Assembly (NCBI GenBank): GCA_903911455.1
Contig: CAIWDQ010000262.1
Coordinates: 1 to 5,735 of the forward strand
From: an uncultured bacterium
Lineage (GTDB): Bacteria > Bacteroidota > Bacteroidia > Bacteroidales > JACABE01
Direction of reading: 5' to 3'
DNA length: 5,735 nt
The position numbers were made by a program, and so were the translations under genes. Below the pieces are notes generated by a model, which worked only from the letters and a program-made list of their open reading frames with translations, was not told the DNA's origin and did no database searches. Below, piece after piece: positions 1 through 5,663 of this stretch (position 1 is its first letter; the number at the start of each line of letters is the position of its first letter).

Positions 1-38
1 TCAATTTTAATAATAAAAATAAGGTATCCAAGGGAAAA

Positions 39-596
39 GTGTATTTGCTTTTTCCTTTTTTAATTATTATGATATTAAATTGCTCTTTTAATACTGTTAA
101 AGCTCAGAAAGGTTCTGATTCTGTAATTACTAAAGAAGTTCATTCACCAAAAAAAGCTGGTTTAATGTCAGCTATTCTACCAGGTTTAGGACAGGTTTAT
201 AATAAACAATACTGGAAAGTCCCTGTGTTATATGCAGGAATTGGAACTTTAATATACTTTTATTCATTCAATAGTAAACGTTACAACTCATATAATAACG
301 AGTATTTTCATAGATTAAATAATGATTCTTCTCAGTTTAATGTTGATTATGGTCGTTACTCTACAGAAAGTATTCTCCAGTTAAGAGATTATTATGAGCG
401 AAATTATGAGTTAACTATTATCATTTCAGCAGCTGTTTATTTGTTAAATATTATTGATGCCAGTGTATATGGACATTTGTTTACTTTTGATGTTGGTACA
501 GATCTTTCACTAAGATTAGAACCTGTAATATTTAATGGTTTTAATACTTCTAACAATGCTCCTTCCGGAGGGTTTAAATTGAGTTTACGGTTTTAA
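39..596 (+). CDS. DUF5683 domain envelope protein, 5' end uncertain (probably extends past the left edge)
   Basis: This encodes a DUF5683-family protein of at least 185 residues with no established biochemical role. The family signature is seen at residues 36-60, beginning HSPKKAGLMSAILPGLGQVY, with an aromatic/lysine-rich NKQYWK after it. Hydrophobic stretches follow at about 62-77 and 125-145, and the chain ends in LSLRF. An export signal is visible: a hydrophobic run (YLLFPFLIIMIL) ending at VKA-Q around residues 20-23. The first possible start inside the window is GTG at 39, but that form has no positive charge before the hydrophobic core. The frame stays open back to base 3 and reads KNKVSKGK just upstream, an ideal signal-peptide n-region, so the true start probably lies left of the window. 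It is 24 bases from dapB and likely co-transcribed. Location in the cell envelope is inferred. Family assignment is firm; function is unknown. Confidence 0.85.
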   Translation: MYLLFPFLIIMILNCSFNTVKAQKGSDSVITKEVHSPKKAGLMSAILPGLGQVYNKQYWKVPVLYAGIGTLIYFYSFNSKRYNSYNNEYFHRLNNDSSQFNVDYGRYSTESILQLRDYYERNYELTIIISAAVYLLNIIDASVYGHLFTFDVGTDLSLRLEPVIFNGFNTSNNAPSGGFKLSLRF

Positions 597-620
597 ATAT
601 TCATTAATAATATATAAGTC

Positions 621-1334
621 TTGAAAATCGCATTACTGGGATATGGTAAAATGGGCAAGGAAATTGAAAAGATTGCCTTAGAAAGAAACCATGAAATATA
701 TCTTAAAATAGATTCCCCTGATGATTGGGAAAAGAATTTATATGATTTTACTAAAGCTGATGTAGCTATTGAATTTAGTACCCCTGAAACGGTTCTTGAT
801 AATATCGTAAAATCATTCTCGGCAGGAATTCCTATTGTTGTTGGTACTACAGGTTGGAATAAAGATTTGGAAACTATTATTAACCTTTGTAAAGAAAAAG
901 ATCAAACCTTATTTTATTCTTCAAATTTTAGTATTGGAGTAAATATCTTTTTTGAGATTAATAAAAAATTGGCTAAGTTGATGAATAAGCATCCCGAATA
1001 TGAAGTGTATATTGAGGAAGTTCATCATACACAAAAACAGGATGCACCTAGTGGTACAGCTATAACTTTAGCTAATGATATTATTAAACATCTTCCAAGA
1101 AAACAGAAATGGAAAAATGAAATGTCTGAAGAATCCGAAGCTTTAGGTATTAAATCAGTGAGAGTAGAAAACATTCCCGGCACACACATTATTACTTACG
1201 AGTCGAATATTGATAGTATAGAAATAAAACATACTGCTAAGAACCGAAGAGGGTTTGCTTTAGGTGCTGTGTTAGCTGCCGAATTTATTCATAATAAAAA
1301 AGGTGTCTTTGAGATGAAAGATATTTTATTTTAA
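621..1334 (+). CDS. dapB: 4-hydroxy-tetrahydrodipicolinate reductase
   Basis: DapB reduces 4-hydroxy-tetrahydrodipicolinate with NAD(P)H to tetrahydrodipicolinate, a cytosolic step toward diaminopimelate for the cell wall and lysine. The 237-residue protein is of usual length, perhaps slightly short. The nucleotide-binding Rossmann motif GYGKMG is at residues 7-12, EFSTPE at 51-56, GTTGW at 75-79 and SSNFSIGVN at 100-108. The catalytic/substrate segment EEVHHTQKQDAPSGTA lies at 132-147. By alignment with E. coli DapB, H135 and K139 match catalytic H159 and K163. The C-terminal HTAKNRRGFALGA at 204-216 is also typical. The start is TTG at 621. It is chosen because an in-frame TAA at 615-617 blocks extension and because the family begins with this KIALxGYGKMG sequence. 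The neighbours are the DUF5683 gene 24 bases upstream and lepB 68 bases downstream. The assignment is very secure. Confidence 0.97.
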   Translation: MKIALLGYGKMGKEIEKIALERNHEIYLKIDSPDDWEKNLYDFTKADVAIEFSTPETVLDNIVKSFSAGIPIVVGTTGWNKDLETIINLCKEKDQTLFYSSNFSIGVNIFFEINKKLAKLMNKHPEYEVYIEEVHHTQKQDAPSGTAITLANDIIKHLPRKQKWKNEMSEESEALGIKSVRVENIPGTHIITYESNIDSIEIKHTAKNRRGFALGAVLAAEFIHNKKGVFEMKDILF

Positions 1335-1402
1335 GTCCCTTTTACAATATATTTTTACATTAATCGTTTTACAACAGTTCAATATAAATAAATAAAAAAA
1401 CT

Positions 1403-2977
1403 ATGAGCATCTTTGTTTTATTATCACTGTTATTTTTAATTCTTACCATAATAGGATTATGGAAAATGTTTGAAAAAGCAGCTTATCCCGGATGGATTGT
1501 CCTGATACCTTTCTACAATTTTTATATATGGTTAAAGATCATAAAAAAACCAATGTGGTGGTATCTATTTATTATAATACCTTTTATTCAGGTATTCACA
1601 ATTATGTTGATGATCGTTGAGCTTGTAAAATGTTTTAAGAAATATGGTTTATTAGAACAAGCAATCAGTGTGATTTTCCCTTTCTTTTATCTTCCATATC
1701 TTGGTTTTAACAAAGCAGAGACCTATCTTGATCCTGATAAAAGGCCTTTAGTAAAGAAATCAGTAGTTCGCGAATGGGCTGATGCTATTATATTTGCTGT
1801 AATTGCTGCAACAATTATTAGAACTTTCTTAATTGAGGCTTATACTATTCCTACTTCATCAATGGAGAAATCTTTATTAGTTGGTGATTTTCTTTTTGTA
1901 AGTAAGATAAGTTATGGTCCTAAAGTCCCTAATACTCCTTTATCTTTTCCTTTTGCGCATCATACTTTACCTTTAACAAACACTACAAAATCATATTTAG
2001 AATGGATTAATCTTCCTTTTTATCGTTTCCCTGGTTATACAAGGATTAAGAATAACGATGTTGTTGTGTTTAATTATCCTGATGGAGATACTGTTTCTAC
2101 CGTTTGGCAAAGTAATGCAAGTTATTATGCTTTAGTAAGAGCTAATGGTAGAGAAGCTGTATGGAGTGACAAGGCTCGCTTTGGTGATATTATTGCTCGT
2201 CCTGTTGATAAACGCGAGAACTTTATTAAACGTTGTATCGGTATTCCAGGTGATGTAGTTCAGATAAAAGACAGACAGGTTTATATTAATAATATAAAGG
2301 CAGAAAACCCTAAAGATTATCAATTTAATTATGATATAATAACTGATGGAGGATTACTTTCCGACAGAACTTTGCGCGCAATAGGTATTTCGCAAGAGGA
2401 TATTGATAATTATAATAAAATGAGAGTTCAGGGGAATGATTTCGGGCAATATTCATTAGCTTTCCGAAACGATACCATTGGTCAGTTACCTTTAACTCCT
2501 GATAAGGTTGAATTAATAAAGAAATTACCTTCTGTTAAAAGTGTTTCTCATTTAAATAATCCTGCAGGAGTTTCGAATCCTGAGCTGTTTCCATTTGATA
2601 CATTACATTATAAATGGAATATAGATAACTATGGACCTATAAATATTCCACAGGCAGGAAAAACAGTTACTATCGATATTAATAATATATGTATCTATCG
2701 CCGAGTTATTGAAACTTTTGAAGGAAACAAACTCGAGATAAAAGGAAATAAGATATATATAAATGGAAAAGAAAGTACGACTTACACTTTCAAGATGGAC
2801 TATTACTGGATGCAGGGAGACAATCGTCATAACTCTGCCGACTCTCGTTATTGGGGTTTTGTTCCAGAAGACCATATTGTAGGTAAAGCATCTTTCGTAT
2901 GGTTATCATTAGATAAAGACAAAAGCTTATTTGGTGGTAAGATACGCTGGAGTAAGTTATTCAGATTTATAAATTAA
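1403..2977 (+). CDS. lepB: Signal peptidase I, long multi-membrane-segment form
   Basis: This is a type I signal peptidase (S26), which cleaves signal peptides from exported preproteins at the periplasmic face of the inner membrane. At 524 residues it is much longer than E. coli LepB (324). The first 105 or so residues carry several hydrophobic segments (about 1-20, 30-47, 52-73, 87-101) and resemble the N-terminal membrane module (DUF5684-like) often fused to this enzyme in Bacteroidota. The canonical membrane anchor is at about 126-143. The catalytic serine motif IPTSSMEKSL places the nucleophile at S153. Box C-like NNDVVVFNYP is at 217-226. The general base motif IKRCIGIPGD gives K276. Box E GDNRHNSADSRYWG is at 472-485. 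The stretch between the lysine box and box E, about 187 residues, is enlarged. ATG at 1403 follows an A-rich leader. The gene lies between dapB and the cyclophilin gene in the probable operon. Function is secure; the role of the extra regions is unknown. Confidence 0.96.
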   Translation: MSIFVLLSLLFLILTIIGLWKMFEKAAYPGWIVLIPFYNFYIWLKIIKKPMWWYLFIIIPFIQVFTIMLMIVELVKCFKKYGLLEQAISVIFPFFYLPYLGFNKAETYLDPDKRPLVKKSVVREWADAIIFAVIAATIIRTFLIEAYTIPTSSMEKSLLVGDFLFVSKISYGPKVPNTPLSFPFAHHTLPLTNTTKSYLEWINLPFYRFPGYTRIKNNDVVVFNYPDGDTVSTVWQSNASYYALVRANGREAVWSDKARFGDIIARPVDKRENFIKRCIGIPGDVVQIKDRQVYINNIKAENPKDYQFNYDIITDGGLLSDRTLRAIGISQEDIDNYNKMRVQGNDFGQYSLAFRNDTIGQLPLTPDKVELIKKLPSVKSVSHLNNPAGVSNPELFPFDTLHYKWNIDNYGPINIPQAGKTVTIDINNICIYRRVIETFEGNKLEIKGNKIYINGKESTTYTFKMDYYWMQGDNRHNSADSRYWGFVPEDHIVGKASFVWLSLDKDKSLFGGKIRWSKLFRFIN

Positions 2978-3004
2978 GATTAATAATTCAATCAATATAA
3001 TAAA

Positions 3005-3445
3005 ATGAAACAAGCAGAAATTCATACTGAAAAAGGTGTTATGAAATTAAACTTCTTTGAAGAAGATGCACCTAAAACCGTTGCTAATTTTGTAAAACTA
3101 TCTAAAGAAGGTTACTATGATGGATTAACTTTCCATAGAGTTATCAATGATTTTGTAGTACAAGGTGGATGTCCTAATGGTAATGGCATGGGAGGTCCTG
3201 GTTATACAATCGAATGCGAACTAACAGGTAACAATCAATATCATGATCGTGGTGTATTATCTATGGCTCATGCCGGTAGAAATACTGGAGGTTCACAATT
3301 CTTTATTTGTCATGGCCGACAAAATACTCAACATTTAGATCGTCAGCATACCTGTTTTGGTAAAGTATATGAAGGTTTAGATGTAATTGATGCAATCCGC
3401 CAGGGTGATAAAATTACTAAGATAGTTATAATAGAAGAAAAGTAA
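3005..3445 (+). CDS. Cyclophilin-type peptidyl-prolyl cis-trans isomerase, cytosolic
   Basis: This single-domain cyclophilin of 146 residues catalyses cis-trans isomerisation of peptide bonds before proline and assists protein folding. There is no signal peptide, so it should be cytosolic (PpiB-like). Visible family motifs are FHRVINDFVVQGGCP at residues 43-57, LSMAHAGRNTGGSQFFI at 85-101 and HLDRQHTCFGKV at 110-121. Aligned with human cyclophilin A, R45, F50, Q53, F100 and H115 match active-site R55, F60, Q63, F113 and H126. The tryptophan equivalent to W121 is replaced by H110, a change common in bacterial members and usually linked to weak cyclosporin binding. The ATG at 3005 is 27 bases after lepB. 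It is the last gene before the terminator at 3472, so probably operon-distal. The family is certain; the specific substrate is not known. Confidence 0.94.
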   Translation: MKQAEIHTEKGVMKLNFFEEDAPKTVANFVKLSKEGYYDGLTFHRVINDFVVQGGCPNGNGMGGPGYTIECELTGNNQYHDRGVLSMAHAGRNTGGSQFFICHGRQNTQHLDRQHTCFGKVYEGLDVIDAIRQGDKITKIVIIEEK

Positions 3446-3471
3446 TTAAGAATTACTAATTAATAATTAAG
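3444..3471. repeat. Four tandem AATTANN heptamers
   Basis: Four consecutive 7-base units, AATTAAG, AATTACT, AATTAAT and AATTAAG, begin inside the stop codon of the cyclophilin gene and end exactly where the terminator stem begins at 3472. The AATTA core is constant and the last two bases vary. A related run of AATTACG units lies beside the second terminator. Low sequence complexity means chance cannot be excluded for this degenerate copy. Confidence 0.5.
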
Positions 3472-3503
3472 AAAAGGCTGTCAGTAATCTGATAGCCTTT
3501 TTT
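3472..3503 (+). terminator. Rho-independent terminator of the DUF5683-dapB-lepB-cyclophilin unit
   Basis: A 13-bp stem pairs 3472-3484 (AAAAGGCTGTCAG) with 3489-3501 (CTGATAGCCTTTT), with one G-T wobble and the loop TAAT. It runs into a T-rich tract from 3498. It lies 26 bases after the cyclophilin stop and should end the upstream operon. Confidence 0.9.
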
Positions 3504-3645
3504 ATTTTATTTATGAATAAAAGTTAAATTTTATTAACTTAACAATTTCTTAATATTAAATCAATTGTGAAGGTATTAAAGTTGTTAACCATGTTTTTGT
3601 TGATAACTTTATCACTTTGTGTTAAAAAATCCTTAATATGTGTGT
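3504..3645. other. Intergenic leader region with inverted repeats, no gene
   Basis: I see no coding region between the operon terminator and the promoter of the beta-barrel gene. The DNA is very AT-rich and holds a perfect 7-bp inverted repeat, AAGTTAA (3521-3527) and TTAACTT (3534-3540), and the longer dyad at 3577-3611, annotated separately. GTTAAC/TTAAC-like words recur through it. Confidence 0.6.
3577..3611. promoter_or_regulatory. 13-bp dyad upstream of the beta-barrel gene, possible operator or RNA hairpin
   Basis: TAAAGTTGTTAAC (3577-3589) pairs with GTTGATAACTTTA (3599-3611) over 13 positions with two G-T wobbles and a 9-base spacer. As DNA it is a dyad with 11 of 13 matching positions, the size of a dimeric repressor site. 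It also overlaps a second promoter-like arrangement, TTG (3582-3584), 19 bases, then TAacTTTA (3604-3611). There is no T tract directly after it, so it is not an obvious terminator. The regulatory role is inferred. Confidence 0.4.
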
Positions 3646-3653
3646 TATCTTTG
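3622..3653 (+). promoter_or_regulatory. Probable promoter of the outer-membrane beta-barrel gene
   Basis: TAtcTTTG at 3646-3653 matches the Bacteroidota -7 consensus TAnnTTTG exactly. The -33 element is weak: TTA at 3622-3624 lies 21 bases upstream instead of TTG. Transcription would start near 3660, giving a leader of about 87 bases. Confidence 0.6.
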
Positions 3654-3685
3654 TACTGCTTTTATAAATAAAGCAATTTTATATT

Positions 3686-3700
3686 CACAGTTTATCTGTG
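3686..3700 (+). other. Small leader hairpin in the beta-barrel 5' UTR
   Basis: CACAG (3686-3690) and CTGTG (3696-3700) form a perfect 5-bp stem with the loop TTTAT. It would lie about 25-40 bases from the predicted transcript start. It could stabilise the 5' end of an abundant mRNA, but it is short and may have no role. Confidence 0.35.
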
Positions 3701-3746
3701 GTATTTTATATCAATTAAAACACATTTATTAATTAAAATTTTACGT

Positions 3747-4430
3747 ATGAAGAAAACAATTGTAATTTTAGCAATCGTCTTAGGCTTTACAACATTTGTA
3801 AATGCCCAGTTCAAACCTACTTCAGGGTTTGACGCAGAAGTAAATTTTAGTCCATTTTCTGCTACTCCAATTTCAATAGATTATTTGAAGTTGAGAATGT
3901 TTCTAAATGAAAGTATGGCTGTTCGTCTTGGTTTCAATTTTAATATAGCTAACCAGACTGACAAAACATCTTATGGTACTCCAACTTCTCCGGTTATTCA
4001 GGAAGCAAAAAGCTCTGCTTTTACTTTTGGATTGCATCCCGGAATTGAATTCCACATGACAGGTACCGACAGGTTATCTCCTTATTGTGGTGCTGAATTG
4101 AATATTACTATGAGATCTGCTTCTACAGATGTTACTAACGTAGGTGGTACTTCCGGTAAAACTTCTAAATACGATGGTGTTTGGATGAATGGTAGTAATA
4201 ATGCTTACACTATGGTAGGTTTGAACTTGTTTTGTGGTACTGATTTTTATGTTGCAAAACACCTTTACATTGGTGCTGAATTTGGCTTTGGTTTTGGTTC
4301 AGCTTCTTATAAAGATCAGGTTTATTCCGTTTCTACAAGTACAACAAATGTAACTACTCCTGGAGGTTCTTCTTCCAGCTTAGGGTTTAATTATAACTCT
4401 TATATTCGTTTAGGTTGGTCGTTTGAATAA
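3747..4430 (+). CDS. Outer-membrane beta-barrel protein (small porin-like family)
   Basis: This is a 227-residue exported protein, probably a small outer-membrane beta-barrel. Residues 1-20 form a typical signal peptide (MKK, hydrophobic core, FVNA) with cleavage likely before Q21. The mature part alternates polar and hydrophobic residues in strands rich in Gly, Phe and Tyr, such as MAVRLGFNFNIA (57-68), SAFTFGLHPGIEFHM (90-104), YTMVGLNLFCGTDFYV (154-169) and HLYIGAEFGFGFGSASY (172-188). The final strand SYIRLGWSFE (218-227) resembles a barrel-closing strand with an aromatic near the end. Ser/Thr/Gly-rich stretches at 124-142 and 195-212 look like surface loops. The size suits about eight strands. 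No enzymatic motif is visible and the cargo or partner is unknown. It has its own promoter and terminator, so it is probably monocistronic. The codons favour GGT, ACT and TCT, which may indicate strong expression. Confidence 0.85.
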   Translation: MKKTIVILAIVLGFTTFVNAQFKPTSGFDAEVNFSPFSATPISIDYLKLRMFLNESMAVRLGFNFNIANQTDKTSYGTPTSPVIQEAKSSAFTFGLHPGIEFHMTGTDRLSPYCGAELNITMRSASTDVTNVGGTSGKTSKYDGVWMNGSNNAYTMVGLNLFCGTDFYVAKHLYIGAEFGFGFGSASYKDQVYSVSTSTTNVTTPGGSSSSLGFNYNSYIRLGWSFE

Positions 4431-4453
4431 CATTTAAATTCTTAACAACAAAG

Positions 4454-4486
4454 AAAGGCTGCCAGATTACTGGCAGCCTTTTTAAT
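4454..4486 (+). terminator. Bidirectional terminator between convergent genes
   Basis: A perfect 12-bp stem pairs AAAGGCTGCCAG (4454-4465) with CTGGCAGCCTTT (4470-4481), loop ATTA, followed by a T tract on the plus strand. Read on the minus strand it is followed by TTTCTTTG, so it can serve both the beta-barrel gene, which ends 23 bases before it, and the convergent gene ending at 4523. Confidence 0.92.
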
Positions 4487-4487
4487 T

Positions 4488-4508
4488 AATTACGAATTAC
4501 GAATTACG
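4488..4508. repeat. Three perfect tandem AATTACG heptamers
   Basis: AATTACG occurs three times in a row at 4488-4494, 4495-4501 and 4502-4508, between the terminator and the stop codon of the minus-strand gene. It shares the AATTA core and 7-base period with the degenerate run at 3444-3471. Intergenic heptamer repeats of this kind are known in other AT-rich bacteria. The function is unknown. Confidence 0.8.
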
Positions 4509-4522
4509 AGTTTTATAGCATC

Positions 4523-5416
4523 TTAATTCTTAACCAAACTCACTTGTCCTTTTATTATTCCTTTTTCTCTTATAATTACTTTATAGAGTCCTGTTTTAAA
4601 GCTTTGGATATTTAATTCTTTTTGTGAAGATGCTTTTGCAAGATTTTCTTCATATACTAATTGCCCGAGAGTATTATAAATGAGAATATCTCCTTCATTA
4701 ATAAGTTGCGAATAATTTATTATTATTTTATTAGAAGAAGGATTTGGAAATATCTTTAATTTAAAATTCTCAGATTTATACTCTTCTATCCCCCCTGTAT
4801 GTATATAACAAACGCCATTAAAATAGGGACTTGTATTAATAAATGATTGAACATTGTCTTTATGAGCACATAATAAATAGCTACCCATCGAAGGGAAAGT
4901 TGATTGATACAATTGAAAAATTATTCCGGCATTTGGACCTATCCCCTCTATAAATGTAAGTGGTTCAAAAGTTAGTGTAATGCTTTTGTCCGAAAGATAT
5001 ATTCTTTTATCACCGTTAATATATTTTATTGAATCTACAATTCTAATTGAATCAGCAGGAGGTACAGCTTTATGGATAATAAAAGTATCACCAACATTTA
5101 AACTCAAATTCATAATTAAATACTCTTTATGCATCTGTGATTTATCTAAATACCATACTTTTCCGCTGTTTGTATCTTCTCTAATATATCCTCCATATTG
5201 AACGAAACCAATATCCTGAACATATTTATAATTGTGATTATTTATAACAGTATCGTTTCTTACCACAAGCGAATCTGTCAATGTCCAATCTTCTAACATC
5301 GCATAAGCTACATTCCATGATGTACTTGTGATTCCGAATATCGATTTGTAAGGTTGGCTTATTACTTTCATAGTATTTAACGAAAGTAGTATAAGTACTA
5401 TTAATATCTTCTTCAT
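4523..5416 (-). CDS. Secreted protein with T9SS type A C-terminal sorting domain, function unknown
   Basis: This 297-residue protein is predicted to cross the inner membrane by Sec and the outer membrane by the type IX secretion system. Residues 1-20 are a signal peptide (MKKILIVLILL, then KVIS before Q21). The C-terminal domain, about 218-297, carries the type A sorting signature: LKIFPNPSSNKIIINYS at 220-236, ILIYNTLGQLVYEE at 244-257 and FKTGLYKVIIREKG at 273-286, ending in VSLVKN. The central part (about 25-205) resembles a widespread uncharacterised Bacteroidota secreted type, with YIREDTNSGKVWYL (77-90), LNVGDTF (106-112), IEGIGPNAG (156-164) and LLCAHKDN (181-188). C183 and C203 could form a disulfide. 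I see no protease or glycosidase motif. The start is the ATG at 5416-5414. A start at 5446 would fall inside the -7 promoter element, and it would also put ten extra residues before a standard signal peptide. Confidence 0.88.
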   Translation of the reverse strand: MKKILIVLILLSLNTMKVISQPYKSIFGITSTSWNVAYAMLEDWTLTDSLVVRNDTVINNHNYKYVQDIGFVQYGGYIREDTNSGKVWYLDKSQMHKEYLIMNLSLNVGDTFIIHKAVPPADSIRIVDSIKYINGDKRIYLSDKSITLTFEPLTFIEGIGPNAGIIFQLYQSTFPSMGSYLLCAHKDNVQSFINTSPYFNGVCYIHTGGIEEYKSENFKLKIFPNPSSNKIIINYSQLINEGDILIYNTLGQLVYEENLAKASSQKELNIQSFKTGLYKVIIREKGIIKGQVSLVKN

Positions 5417-5443
5417 GTTTGTTATAATTTTAAAAATAAGATA

Positions 5444-5473
5444 CAAAGATATACATTAAGACTCAATAAACAA
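5444..5473 (-). promoter_or_regulatory. Consensus Bacteroidota promoter of the T9SS-domain gene
   Basis: On the minus strand, TTG (5473-5471), a 19-base spacer and TAtcTTTG (5451-5444) reproduce the TTG-N19-TAnnTTTG promoter consensus exactly. Transcription would begin near 5437, leaving a leader of about 20 bases before the ATG at 5416. The -7 element has the same eight bases as that of the beta-barrel gene. Confidence 0.8.
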
Positions 5474-5564
5474 GAAAACGTTTCAATAATTTTACCAAAG
5501 CCCAAAATTAAATCCCCAAAAGGATAAAATAACATCTTTTTCACCAAAAAAAGGATGCCCTCTA

Positions 5565-5581
5565 TACAAATACCGTGCCAA
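5565..5581 (-). promoter_or_regulatory. Sigma-54 (RpoN)-like promoter element
   Basis: The minus strand reads TTGGCACGGTATTTGTA from 5581 to 5565, against the sigma-54 consensus TTGGCACG-N4-TTGCA. The -24 GG is present and the spacing is exact. The only mismatch is T for C in the -12 GC. A start would be expected near 5554, pointing at the T9SS-domain gene with a leader of about 140 bases. No rpoN or activator gene is visible in the window, so this rests on the motif alone. Confidence 0.4.
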
Positions 5582-5663
5582 AGCTGTTTTTTGAGAATAA
5601 TCATAATAGGCGTGTAATTAGGGTATTGAATTGTGATAATTGTTTGTTAAATTTTACTTATAG

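Noticed and set aside
39..86. Lipoprotein signal at ILNC in the DUF5683 protein
   Set aside because: The residue before the cysteine is Asn rather than Gly, Ala or Ser, and a better signal peptidase I site (VKA-Q) follows.
1348..1355. TATATTTT before lepB as a separate -7 promoter element
   Set aside because: It lacks the final G and has no TTG about 19 bases upstream. Similar words are expected by chance in this composition.
2132..2875. Minus-strand open frames within lepB
   Set aside because: They lie antisense to well-conserved signal peptidase sequence including box E and show no domain features.
3577..3660. Cluster of DnaA-box-like words (TGTTGATAA at 3598-3606, TGTGTTAAA at 3618-3626) suggesting an origin
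   Set aside because: Each differs from TTATCCACA by one or more bases, there is no dnaA or matching cluster structure, and AT-rich DNA yields such words often. A GC-skew plot of the whole genome would decide it.
5532..5556. Imperfect CATC/GATG hairpin with A and T runs as a minus-strand terminator
   Set aside because: The strong part of the stem is only 4 bp with a bulge, and no gene lies immediately upstream on that strand within the window.
5422..5604. A 60-codon minus-strand open frame upstream of the T9SS-domain gene
   Set aside because: It overlaps the promoter and the start of the T9SS-domain gene in another frame, shows no domain, and its composition looks like translated intergenic AT-rich DNA.
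5492..5617. A 41-codon minus-strand open stretch that reads rather like protein (contains ARYLYRGHPFFGEKDV) and ends in TAA
   Set aside because: It has no ATG, GTG or suitable start after its upstream TAA, and it contains the sigma-54-like element. A gene remnant is possible, but one search (BLASTX or TBLASTN) would be needed to support it.
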